Positions 10,154-15,711 of a DNA stretch of 15,711 bases are shown here, in pieces (positions within the stretch are counted from its first letter, which is position 1; each line of letters starts with the position of its first letter). The notes under the pieces are model-generated. The model searched no databases. It was not told the DNA's origin and was given only the letters and a program-made list of their open reading frames with translations. Origin of the DNA: an uncultured Chromatiaceae bacterium (lineage in GTDB: Bacteria > Pseudomonadota > Gammaproteobacteria > Enterobacterales > Alteromonadaceae); contig CAMLRA010000085.1 in assembly GCA_946482325.1 (NCBI GenBank), forward strand, positions 1 to 15,711, in the 5' to 3' direction. The translations under genes were made by a program, and so were the position numbers.

Positions 10154-10693
10154 ATGACTGACCAACCTTTGTTTGCCATTCCAGAACACAAACAAATCTG
10201 CCCATTATGCCAGCATGAACTGGTGATGAAATCCGGCAAGCATGGACCATTTTTGGGCTGTAGCAATTATCCGGCTTGTAGTTACATTCAGAATTTGCAC
10301 CCGCACGACAGTACAGTCGTCAAGCTATTGGAAGACACGCCATGCCCCAGTTGCGGCTCGGCGTTGGCGGTTAAAAATGGCCGTTATGGCATGTTTATCG
10401 GCTGCAGCAATTTTCCTGCCTGTCACTTTATTGTGCATGAAGAGCCGGTGGTGGTAGAGGATGTGCATTGCCCACAGTGCCAAACCGGTAAACTGCTGGA
10501 GCGTACCAGTAAGTTCGGCAAAACCTTTTATGGCTGTGACCAATATCCAAAATGTGATTTTGTACTGAATTTTAAGCCTGTCGCCGGAATCTGCCAAAGC
10601 TGTGGTTTTGGCCTGCTGGCGGAAAAGCCGGGTGCGCATGGGGTCAAGCTGATTTGTGCCAGCCGTAAATGTCAGGCGGTGCAGGCAAGCTAA
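10154..10693 (+). CDS. yrdD: Topoisomerase-type C4 zinc-finger protein YrdD
   Basis: A 179-residue protein (E. coli YrdD about 180) made almost wholly of zinc fingers of the kind found at the C-terminus of DNA topoisomerase I. Four C4 sets are visible: C16/C19/C36/C42, C64/C67/C84/C90, C106/C109/C128/C134, and a diverged last set C147/C150/C168/C173. The first two have the typical GPFLGCSNYPAC-like form. There is no Toprim or catalytic tyrosine domain, so it is not a topoisomerase; binding of single-stranded nucleic acid is inferred from the fold, and its role is unknown. The Shine-Dalgarno is weak (GAG only 2 bases from the ATG). In many relatives tsaC follows next; here a terminator and convergent purK follow. 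Confidence 0.92.
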   Translation: MTDQPLFAIPEHKQICPLCQHELVMKSGKHGPFLGCSNYPACSYIQNLHPHDSTVVKLLEDTPCPSCGSALAVKNGRYGMFIGCSNFPACHFIVHEEPVVVEDVHCPQCQTGKLLERTSKFGKTFYGCDQYPKCDFVLNFKPVAGICQSCGFGLLAEKPGAHGVKLICASRKCQAVQAS

Positions 10694-10715
10694 GTGAGAT
10701 GCGCTGAATACCAAA

Positions 10716-10741
10716 AACAAAGGCCCGTCCGGGCCTTTGTT
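10716..10741. terminator. Bidirectional terminator between yrdD and purK
   Basis: An 11-bp stem with arms 10716-10726 and 10731-10741 (core AAAGGCCC/GGGCCTTT) and a 4-base loop GTCC. On the minus strand it is followed by a T-rich run (complement of CCAAAAA at 10711-10715); on the plus strand by only a short T stretch. It lies 22 bases after the yrdD stop and 25 bases beyond the purK stop, so it can serve both convergent genes. Confidence 0.82.
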
Positions 10742-10766
10742 CATTGAGCAGCTTGAATTCCTTGAA

Positions 10767-11921
10767 CTACCTGGCGCGCTCGCGCAATTTCGCTGCCATT
10801 TCAGCGACTTCCGGGAAACTGTTTTCAGGCAACAAAGCACTTAAAGCACTGAACCTTTCTGCCAGCTCTTTGACTGTGGCGCCACAAATATTGATATGGC
10901 CCATTTTGCGACCAGCCCGTTTTGCTTTGCCGTACCAATGCAGGTGGCAGGATGGCAGGCTTAGCACGGCCGGATTTACAGAGTCTTCGCCGAGAATATT
11001 GACCATCACCGTCGGGCGCACTAAGGCCGTGCTGCCCAGTGGCAAGCCACAGACTGCACGCAGGTGATTTTCGAACTGGCAGGTATCGGCGCCTTGTTGC
11101 GTCCAGTGCCCTGAGTTATGCACGCGGGGCGCAATCTCATTCACCAGTAACTGGTCGCCGACCTGGAAAAACTCCAGCGCCAGCACACCAACATATTGCA
11201 GTTGATTGGCCACCGAATCGAACATTTGTTTGGCTTGTTGTTGCAAGGCTGACTCTGATTGCAGCGCAACTGACACCGACAACACACCATTGACATGGTG
11301 ATTTTCCGTCAGCGGATACACCACGGTATCGCCATGTTCATTACGTGCACCAACCAGACTGACTTCGCGGTCAAACCGGACAAACTGTTCGGCCACAATC
11401 GCTTGCGGCAAGCTGTGATCAGCGCCCGCCATAAAAGCGGCAATATCAGCCCAGACTAATGCCGCGTCTTCCAACTGCTTCAGACGCCACTGGCCTTTAC
11501 CATCGTACCCAGCTAACGCGCTTTTTAATACCAGTGGCAAACCCAGTTCATTAATCGCCAGCATAAACTCAGTTTCAGTCTGCACAATCCGATAACCGGC
11601 ATTGGCCACGCCAGCGGCATCGAGCAGGGCTTTTTCCTGGCGGCGGTCACCACCGGCTTTGATGGCAGTGCTGTTTGGTTTGAATTTGCCACTGGCTTCA
11701 CATACCGCCTGTACCGGATAGGGGATATGTTCAAACTCTGAGGTGACTACATCTGCTGCAGCCACGGCTTGCTCCAGCGTCAGTGGATAGATTTCGCCAG
11801 TCACAGGATGTTGTACCTGTGCCGAATTCACATCGTATGCAGTGACTTTCAGATTCAGCGGCGCGCCGGCCAGCGCCATCATTCGTGCCAGTTGCCCGGC
11901 CCCCATGACTAATACGTTCAT
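10767..11921 (-). CDS. purK: N5-carboxyaminoimidazole ribonucleotide synthase
   Basis: ATP-grasp enzyme of de novo purine synthesis that joins AIR and bicarbonate to give N5-CAIR. It has 384 residues, somewhat longer than E. coli PurK (355) but normal for the wider family. The N-terminal preATP-grasp fold starts VLVMGAGQLARMMALAG; the ATP-grasp domain shows LVLKSALAGYDGKGQW, IVAEQFVRFDREVSLV and the metal-binding LVNEIAPRVHNSGHWTQ (259-275). The C-terminal PurK domain runs from about 300. Its ATG overlaps the purE TGA by one base (TGATG), giving tight coupling to PurE, which uses its product. Confidence 0.97.
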   Translation of the reverse strand: MNVLVMGAGQLARMMALAGAPLNLKVTAYDVNSAQVQHPVTGEIYPLTLEQAVAAADVVTSEFEHIPYPVQAVCEASGKFKPNSTAIKAGGDRRQEKALLDAAGVANAGYRIVQTETEFMLAINELGLPLVLKSALAGYDGKGQWRLKQLEDAALVWADIAAFMAGADHSLPQAIVAEQFVRFDREVSLVGARNEHGDTVVYPLTENHHVNGVLSVSVALQSESALQQQAKQMFDSVANQLQYVGVLALEFFQVGDQLLVNEIAPRVHNSGHWTQQGADTCQFENHLRAVCGLPLGSTALVRPTVMVNILGEDSVNPAVLSLPSCHLHWYGKAKRAGRKMGHINICGATVKELAERFSALSALLPENSFPEVAEMAAKLRERAR

Positions 11922-12409
11922 CAGACTTCCTCAGCCGGGTTCGGGTGTGCCAGTACAGAGTCAGTTTGTTCTTTGCGGAACGCATCAATTTTGGCCATTA
12001 AGCTTTCGTCGCTGGTCGCCAGAATTTGTGCTGCTAACAAACCGGCATTGGCTGCACCGGCATCACCGATGGCCAAAGTGCCAACAGCCACACCTTTTGG
12101 CATTTGTACAATAGAGAGTAAAGAATCGAGACCTTTTAACGCTTTAGATTGCACCGGCACGCCGAGTACCGGTAATGAAGTGAAGGCTGCAGCCATGCCT
12201 GGCAGGTGCGCAGCGCCGCCGGCACCGGCAATAATTACTTTTAAGCCGCGGCCGGCCGCGTTACCAGCATATTCAGCCAGTAAGTGCGGGGTACGATGCG
12301 CAGAAACAACAGTGGTTTCATAAACGATGCCGAATTTGTCTAACATGTCTGCTGCGTTTTTCATGGTAGGCCAATCGGATTTGGAGCCCATAATGATACC
12401 GACTTTCAT
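11921..12409 (-). CDS. purE: N5-carboxyaminoimidazole ribonucleotide mutase
   Basis: Class I PurE, which converts N5-CAIR to CAIR in purine synthesis. From the ATG at 12409 it has 162 residues (E. coli 169). Motifs are complete: [13 protein letters not shown] near the N-terminus, [11 protein letters not shown] with the catalytic His, and [15 protein letters not shown]. The chosen start has GGAA 6 bases upstream and begins right at the family motif; an in-frame ATG 33 bases further upstream adds unrelated residues and would sit very near the likely transcription start. It overlaps purK by one base. A consensus TATAAT lies about 45 bases upstream on the minus strand. I see no E. coli-type PurR box. 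Confidence 0.97.
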   Translation of the reverse strand: MKVGIIMGSKSDWPTMKNAADMLDKFGIVYETTVVSAHRTPHLLAEYAGNAAGRGLKVIIAGAGGAAHLPGMAAAFTSLPVLGVPVQSKALKGLDSLLSIVQMPKGVAVGTLAIGDAGAANAGLLAAQILATSDESLMAKIDAFRKEQTDSVLAHPNPAEEV

Positions 12410-12439
12410 TGCTGTTTCCTCAAAACCGCCAGGTGCTGG

Positions 12440-12459
12440 CATAATAGGGCGCTATTATA
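12440..12459. promoter_or_regulatory. purE -10 and overlapping dyad in the purE/hemF promoter region
   Basis: On the minus strand TATAAT (12454-12459) is a perfect -10, about 45 bases before the purE ATG; the -35 at the right distance (TTTCCT) is poor. On the plus strand CATAAT (12440-12445) and TATTAT (12453-12458) are possible hemF -10s. These lie inside a dyad with perfect 7-base arms, ATAATAG (12441-12447) and CTATTAT (12452-12458), spacer GGCG. The symmetry could be an operator for both genes or simply two back-to-back -10 boxes. Confidence 0.55.
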
Positions 12460-12464
12460 GCCAT

Positions 12465-12478
12465 CTGGCCGTGGCCAG
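12465..12478. promoter_or_regulatory. Palindrome CTGGCC-GT-GGCCAG upstream of hemF
   Basis: Perfect 6-base arms with a 2-base spacer, just past the purE/hemF dyad and upstream of the purE -10 (between its expected -10 and -35). It could be a protein-binding site; I do not recognise the factor, and a 14-base palindrome of this kind can occur by chance. Confidence 0.35.
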
Positions 12479-12516
12479 GAAAATTTTTCACCAGTGTCTT
12501 CTGCCTGAAACACTAA

Positions 12517-13446
<930 letters not shown>

Positions 13447-13452
13447 GGCTGA

Positions 13453-13905
13453 TTATCGCGGCCGGCCCTGCTCATCCTGGTTGATCATGTGGCTGGCGAG
13501 TTGACCCAGTGCTTCGCTGAGACCTCCACGCAGCACAGGATCTGCCACGACTTCAGCCAGCGCCTGGTTCATGCAAAACATCCACTGGTCCCTTAGCGTC
13601 GGGTTGACCGTAAAAGGCATGTGGCGCATCCGAAGGCGGGGATGGCCGTATTTCTGTTCAAATAAACCGGGGCCGCCAAGCCAACCGGATAAAAACTCAA
13701 AGAATTTCTGCCGGATAGTATCAAGCGGCAACGGATGAATGGCGTAGAGTTCTGCCGCTTCTGGCGCGGTTGCCATGATATCGTAAAAGCGATTGGCCAG
13801 ACGACGGGTAGCCTCTTCGCCACCAATCAGTTGATACGGGGTTTGTTGCGGTGTCGGATGGGCTGGATTTTTTGGTGACAACATTTGAATTAACTTCTTA
13901 AGCAT
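13453..13905 (-). CDS. Group II truncated hemoglobin
   Basis: Small heme protein of the 2-over-2 globin fold, group II (HbO/YjbI type), which binds O2 and related ligands; its physiological role varies and is not known here. It has 150 residues from the ATG at 13905. The globin core runs from YQLIGGEEATRRLANRFYDIM (about 24-44) to HMINQ. Diagnostic residues: Tyr at B10 (Y41, NRFYDIM), the proximal His (H95, LRMRHMPF) and the group II Trp at G8 (W108, RDQWMFCMNQAL). About 20 residues precede the core (MLKKLIQMLSPKNPAHPTPQ), polar and proline-rich. In-frame ATGs upstream (13950, 13998) would overlap aroE; I chose 13905 because AGAAG (13914-13918 on the minus strand) is suitably spaced and the longer tail is not globin-like. 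It lies between hemF and aroE on the opposite strand with 6 and 15 bases on either side. Confidence 0.92.
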   Translation of the reverse strand: MLKKLIQMLSPKNPAHPTPQQTPYQLIGGEEATRRLANRFYDIMATAPEAAELYAIHPLPLDTIRQKFFEFLSGWLGGPGLFEQKYGHPRLRMRHMPFTVNPTLRDQWMFCMNQALAEVVADPVLRGGLSEALGQLASHMINQDEQGRPR

Positions 13906-13908
13906 GAT

Positions 13909-13918
13909 GGGAGCTTCT
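13909..13918. promoter_or_regulatory. Back-to-back ribosome binding sites of aroE and the globin gene
   Basis: GGGAG (13909-13913) is the Shine-Dalgarno of aroE, 7 bases before its GTG at 13921. Directly next to it, AGAAG on the minus strand (13918-13914) is the weaker one for the globin ATG at 13905, spacing 8. Only 15 bases separate the two starts, so no promoter fits between them; each must lie inside the neighbouring coding region or further upstream. Confidence 0.65.
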
Positions 13919-13920
13919 TT

Positions 13921-14736
13921 GTGGATCGATATGCTGTTTTTGGCCATCCGATAGGACATTCCAAATCGCCGCTGATCCATCGCTGGTTTGCCGAACAAAC
14001 CGGCCAGGTTCTGACTTATGAGGCGATTTTAGCACCGCTCGATGGCTTTGCCGACAGCTGGCAACACTTTGTTGCGCAGGGTGGACGGGGGGGCAATGTA
14101 ACAGTGCCCTTTAAAGAGCAGGCGTTTGCCTTAGCTCAGGTGTTGAGTAAGCGGGCGCAGCTGGCTGGTGCGGTGAATACTTTATATCTGGATGAGCAAC
14201 AACGTCTGTGTGGTGACAATACAGACGGCGCAGGGTTGGTAGCTGATTTATTGCGCCAGGATGCATTGCTGGATGGGGCTAATGTGTTGCTGTTGGGCGC
14301 CGGCGGCGCCAGTCGCGGAGTGATGCAGCCATTACTGGACGCAGGTGTGGTGCATATACATTTGGCAAACCGCACTGTCAGTAAAGCTGAGCAGATTGCG
14401 GTACTCTTTGATAACCGGGTCAGCGCCGGCAGTTATGCCGAAGTGCCGAAACAGCGCTGGCATTTAGTGATCAATGCGACATCTAGTGGGTTACAAGGCG
14501 AACGCCCGCCATTACATGAACAACATCTCGAATACTGTCAGCTGGCCTATGACATGCTGTACGGTGCTGAACCGACGCCATTTTTACAATGGTGTCATCA
14601 GCAAGGTGTGCCACAAACCGCCGATGGTTTAGGTATGTTGGTGTCGCAAGCTGCAGAAAGCTTTTATATATGGCGTGCGGTGCGGCCTGAAGTTGAGCCG
14701 GTATTAACAAAATTACGGGAGTTGCTGCGCGGATGA
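13921..14736 (+). CDS. aroE: Shikimate dehydrogenase (NADP+)
   Basis: Reduces 3-dehydroshikimate to shikimate in aromatic amino acid synthesis. It has 271 residues; E. coli AroE has 272. Substrate-site residues are present: S14 and S16 in GHSKSPLIH, catalytic K65 in NVTVPFKEQ and D102 in DNTDGAGL. The NADP-binding domain shows the glycine loop GAGGASRG (126-133) and NRT (150-152), the sign of NADP preference. NATSSGL and DGLGMLVSQAAESFYIW are also typical. The start is GTG, supported by GGGAG 7 bases upstream and by the family N-terminus (DRYAVFGHPIGHSKS). The stop overlaps the DUF1488 gene start as ATGA. The nearest upstream gene on its strand is hemF, 474 bases back across the antisense globin gene. 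Confidence 0.97.
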   Translation: MDRYAVFGHPIGHSKSPLIHRWFAEQTGQVLTYEAILAPLDGFADSWQHFVAQGGRGGNVTVPFKEQAFALAQVLSKRAQLAGAVNTLYLDEQQRLCGDNTDGAGLVADLLRQDALLDGANVLLLGAGGASRGVMQPLLDAGVVHIHLANRTVSKAEQIAVLFDNRVSAGSYAEVPKQRWHLVINATSSGLQGERPPLHEQHLEYCQLAYDMLYGAEPTPFLQWCHQQGVPQTADGLGMLVSQAAESFYIWRAVRPEVEPVLTKLRELLRG

Positions 14737-14981
14737 ATCAGCAACTGATTTTTAATCACGACCACCAATTTGACGACGCAGCTGCTGCAGTACGCTGTTC
14801 AATCTTACAAGGCGGGTTGCGTAATACTGTTTATATCCGCATGCCGGAAGGTTGGACTGGCGCAGCCTGGCTGGCGCAAGTGCGCGAAGACAGCTTCTTT
14901 TGGGAAGATGAGATTGAGCTGGCGCTTAAAAAAGGTCAGCTCGACCCGGATGGCAACCTGTGGCTGGACGCTTCAGTCTGA
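14733..14981 (+). CDS. DUF1488 family protein (YrdB-like)
   Basis: An 82-residue protein of unknown function, the size of E. coli YrdB (85) and in the same place after aroE. The family pattern is clear: an acidic N-terminus (NHDHQFDDAAAAVRCS), a central beta-rich stretch, and the tail FFWEDEIELALKKGQ before a short C-terminus. No signal peptide, membrane span or catalytic motif is visible. Its ATG overlaps the aroE TGA as ATGA, so it is translationally coupled to aroE. A link to shikimate synthesis is suggested only by this coupling. A large inverted repeat follows 20 bases after its stop. Confidence 0.88.
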   Translation: MNQQLIFNHDHQFDDAAAAVRCSILQGGLRNTVYIRMPEGWTGAAWLAQVREDSFFWEDEIELALKKGQLDPDGNLWLDASV

Positions 14982-15001
14982 AAAACAGCGTCTAATCTTC
15001 A

Positions 15002-15042
15002 CTTCTATATAGTGGCGTTCTGAACTTACCACTATATAGAAG
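15002..15042. repeat. Long perfect inverted repeat between convergent genes
   Basis: Perfect 14-base arms CTTCTATATAGTGG (15002-15015) and CCACTATATAGAAG (15029-15042) flank a 13-base centre that itself holds the dyad GTTC-T-GAAC (15017-15025). It lies between the DUF1488 gene (stop 20 bases to the left) and the convergent carbonic anhydrase gene (stop 7 bases to the right). It could be a bidirectional terminator, but the stem is AT-rich and neither side has a T-run, so a protein-binding palindrome or a small dispersed repeat is equally possible. Confidence 0.7.
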
Positions 15043-15049
15043 CAGGCAC

Positions 15050-15586
15050 TTATCTCACTTCCGCCAGATACTCATCTTTCAGCACAACATAGTTTTGTGC
15101 CGAGGCTGACAAAAATGCCCGTTCTGCTTCATTCAGTGGTCTCGCTTGTTTAACCGGGCTTCCGACATATAAGTAGCCACTGTGCAAAACTTTGCCAGGC
15201 GGGACTAAACTACCAGCGCCAATAATCACATCATCTTCTACGATAGCATCGTCCATCACGATAGCGCCCATGCCAACCAGAATCCGATTGCCGAGACGAC
15301 AGCCATGCAACATACATTTATGACCCACAGTGACATCTTCACCTATTAATAAGGGAGAGCCTTCGGCGTTTTTGGCTGAGGGGCGGGAGACATGTAGCAC
15401 TGTACCATCCTGCACATTTGTGCGAGCACCAATCCTGATATGGTTCACATCGCCTCGTGCGGCAACCAGCGGCCAGATACTGACATCATCACCTAAGACG
15501 ATATCACCGGCCAAAACTGCTGATTCATCAACATAAACATTGGTACCCAGTACCGGAATTACACCTTTATATGAACGTAGCGACAT
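15050..15586 (-). CDS. yrdA: Gamma-class carbonic anhydrase family protein (YrdA-like)
   Basis: Left-handed beta-helix protein of the gamma carbonic anhydrase family, 178 residues from the chosen ATG (E. coli YrdA about 184). Hexapeptide-repeat turns run through most of it (VLAGDIVLGDDVSIWPL, IRIGARTNVQDGTVLH, LLIGEDVTVGHKCMLHGC, IVEDDVIIGAGSLV). The three zinc-ligand histidines are at H65, H89 and H94. A C-terminal helix follows (LNEAERAFLSASAQNYV). Carbonic anhydrase activity is uncertain in this subgroup, as the acidic loop of archaeal Cam is missing. The start at 15586 is fixed by AAGGAG (15593-15598) six bases upstream; an in-frame ATG 93 bases further up is rejected. It converges on the aroE-DUF1488 pair. 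Confidence 0.94.
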   Translation of the reverse strand: MSLRSYKGVIPVLGTNVYVDESAVLAGDIVLGDDVSIWPLVAARGDVNHIRIGARTNVQDGTVLHVSRPSAKNAEGSPLLIGEDVTVGHKCMLHGCRLGNRILVGMGAIVMDDAIVEDDVIIGAGSLVPPGKVLHSGYLYVGSPVKQARPLNEAERAFLSASAQNYVVLKDEYLAEVR

Positions 15587-15592
15587 TCTAAA

Positions 15593-15598
15593 CTCCTT
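15593..15598 (-). promoter_or_regulatory. Shine-Dalgarno that sets the yrdA start
   Basis: AAGGAG on the minus strand, six bases before the ATG at 15586. It is the strongest ribosome site near any candidate start of this gene and rules out the longer reading frame. Confidence 0.8.
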
Positions 15599-15711
15599 AT
15601 CTGCTGCGGAATTATGCGGGATTTGTGTATAAAAAACACCTTTCGCTGAAATTTCATCCGAACGATCGCAAAAGCGCAACTTTTCTCAAATTTAAGCTTG
15701 CGTAACTTTCC
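15599..15711. other. Upstream region of yrdA to the window end, no gene seen
   Basis: AT-rich, with no coding signal. On the minus strand CATAAT (complement of ATTATG at 15611-15616) is a possible yrdA -10, with a poor -35. In E. coli the 16S gene rrsD lies on this side of yrdA, and an rRNA operon may lie just beyond this edge, but I find no convincing rRNA promoter in the bases given. Confidence 0.4.

Noticed and set aside
10325..10840. 171-residue minus-strand frame across yrdD and the end of purK
   Set aside because: It crosses the yrdD coding region and the bidirectional terminator; the zinc-finger frame is clearly the real one.
11973..12323. 116-residue plus-strand frame opposite purE
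   Set aside because: Antisense to the conserved core of PurE and unlike any known protein, including TsaC.
13447..13469. Terminator between hemF and the globin gene
   Set aside because: AGGGC and GCCCT can pair only as a weak 5-bp stem around a loop of about 15 bases, lie partly inside the globin gene, and have no T-run.
15587..15711. rRNA operon promoter at the right edge
   Set aside because: Gene order suggests an rRNA operon could follow, but I see no TTGACA-TATAAT pair with rRNA-type features in these bases.

Overview
The window is a compact housekeeping stretch of a gammaproteobacterial chromosome, almost all protein coding. The core gene order (trkA-rsmB-fmt-def, then a LysM gene-dprA-smg-yrdD, then hemF, aroE, a DUF1488 gene and a YrdA-type gamma carbonic anhydrase) is the block known beside an rRNA operon in Enterobacterales, Vibrionales and Alteromonadales. 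The LysM gene between def and dprA, and purK-purE after yrdD, fit the Vibrio/Alteromonadales side rather than E. coli. A Rheinheimera/Alishewanella-like member is my guess from gene content only; no rRNA is in the window to test it.

Layout, left to right. (1) The 3' part of a soluble lytic transglycosylase gene (slt) cut by the window edge, then pepQ, both on the plus strand. (2) A 166-base intergenic block packed with hairpins. (3) A minus-strand operon def-fmt-rsmB-trkA with two ATGA start/stop overlaps: N-terminal formylation and deformylation, 16S rRNA methylation, and potassium uptake control. (4) A divergent plus-strand group: LysM protein, dprA, smg, closed by a clear terminator, then yrdD (four C4 zinc fingers). 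(5) A bidirectional terminator, then purE-purK on the minus strand (de novo purine synthesis). (6) hemF, divergent from purE across a 119-base region with a consensus -10 for purE and a dyad over it. (7) A group II truncated hemoglobin gene on the minus strand, packed between hemF and aroE with 6 and 15 bases on its two sides. (8) aroE and the DUF1488 gene (ATGA overlap), a long perfect inverted repeat, and the convergent gamma carbonic anhydrase gene.

Most genes are full length with intact catalytic motifs; I see no frameshift, insertion sequence, CRISPR array, tRNA or rRNA. The points worth a second look are architectural: the globin gene lying antisense inside what looks like a hemF...aroE transcription unit, the absence of tsaC (yrdC) from its usual place before hemF, the hairpin-rich block between pepQ and trkA, the symmetric element in the purE/hemF promoter region, and the 14-base perfect inverted repeat between the DUF1488 gene and the carbonic anhydrase gene. 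I found no wholly new multi-gene system.
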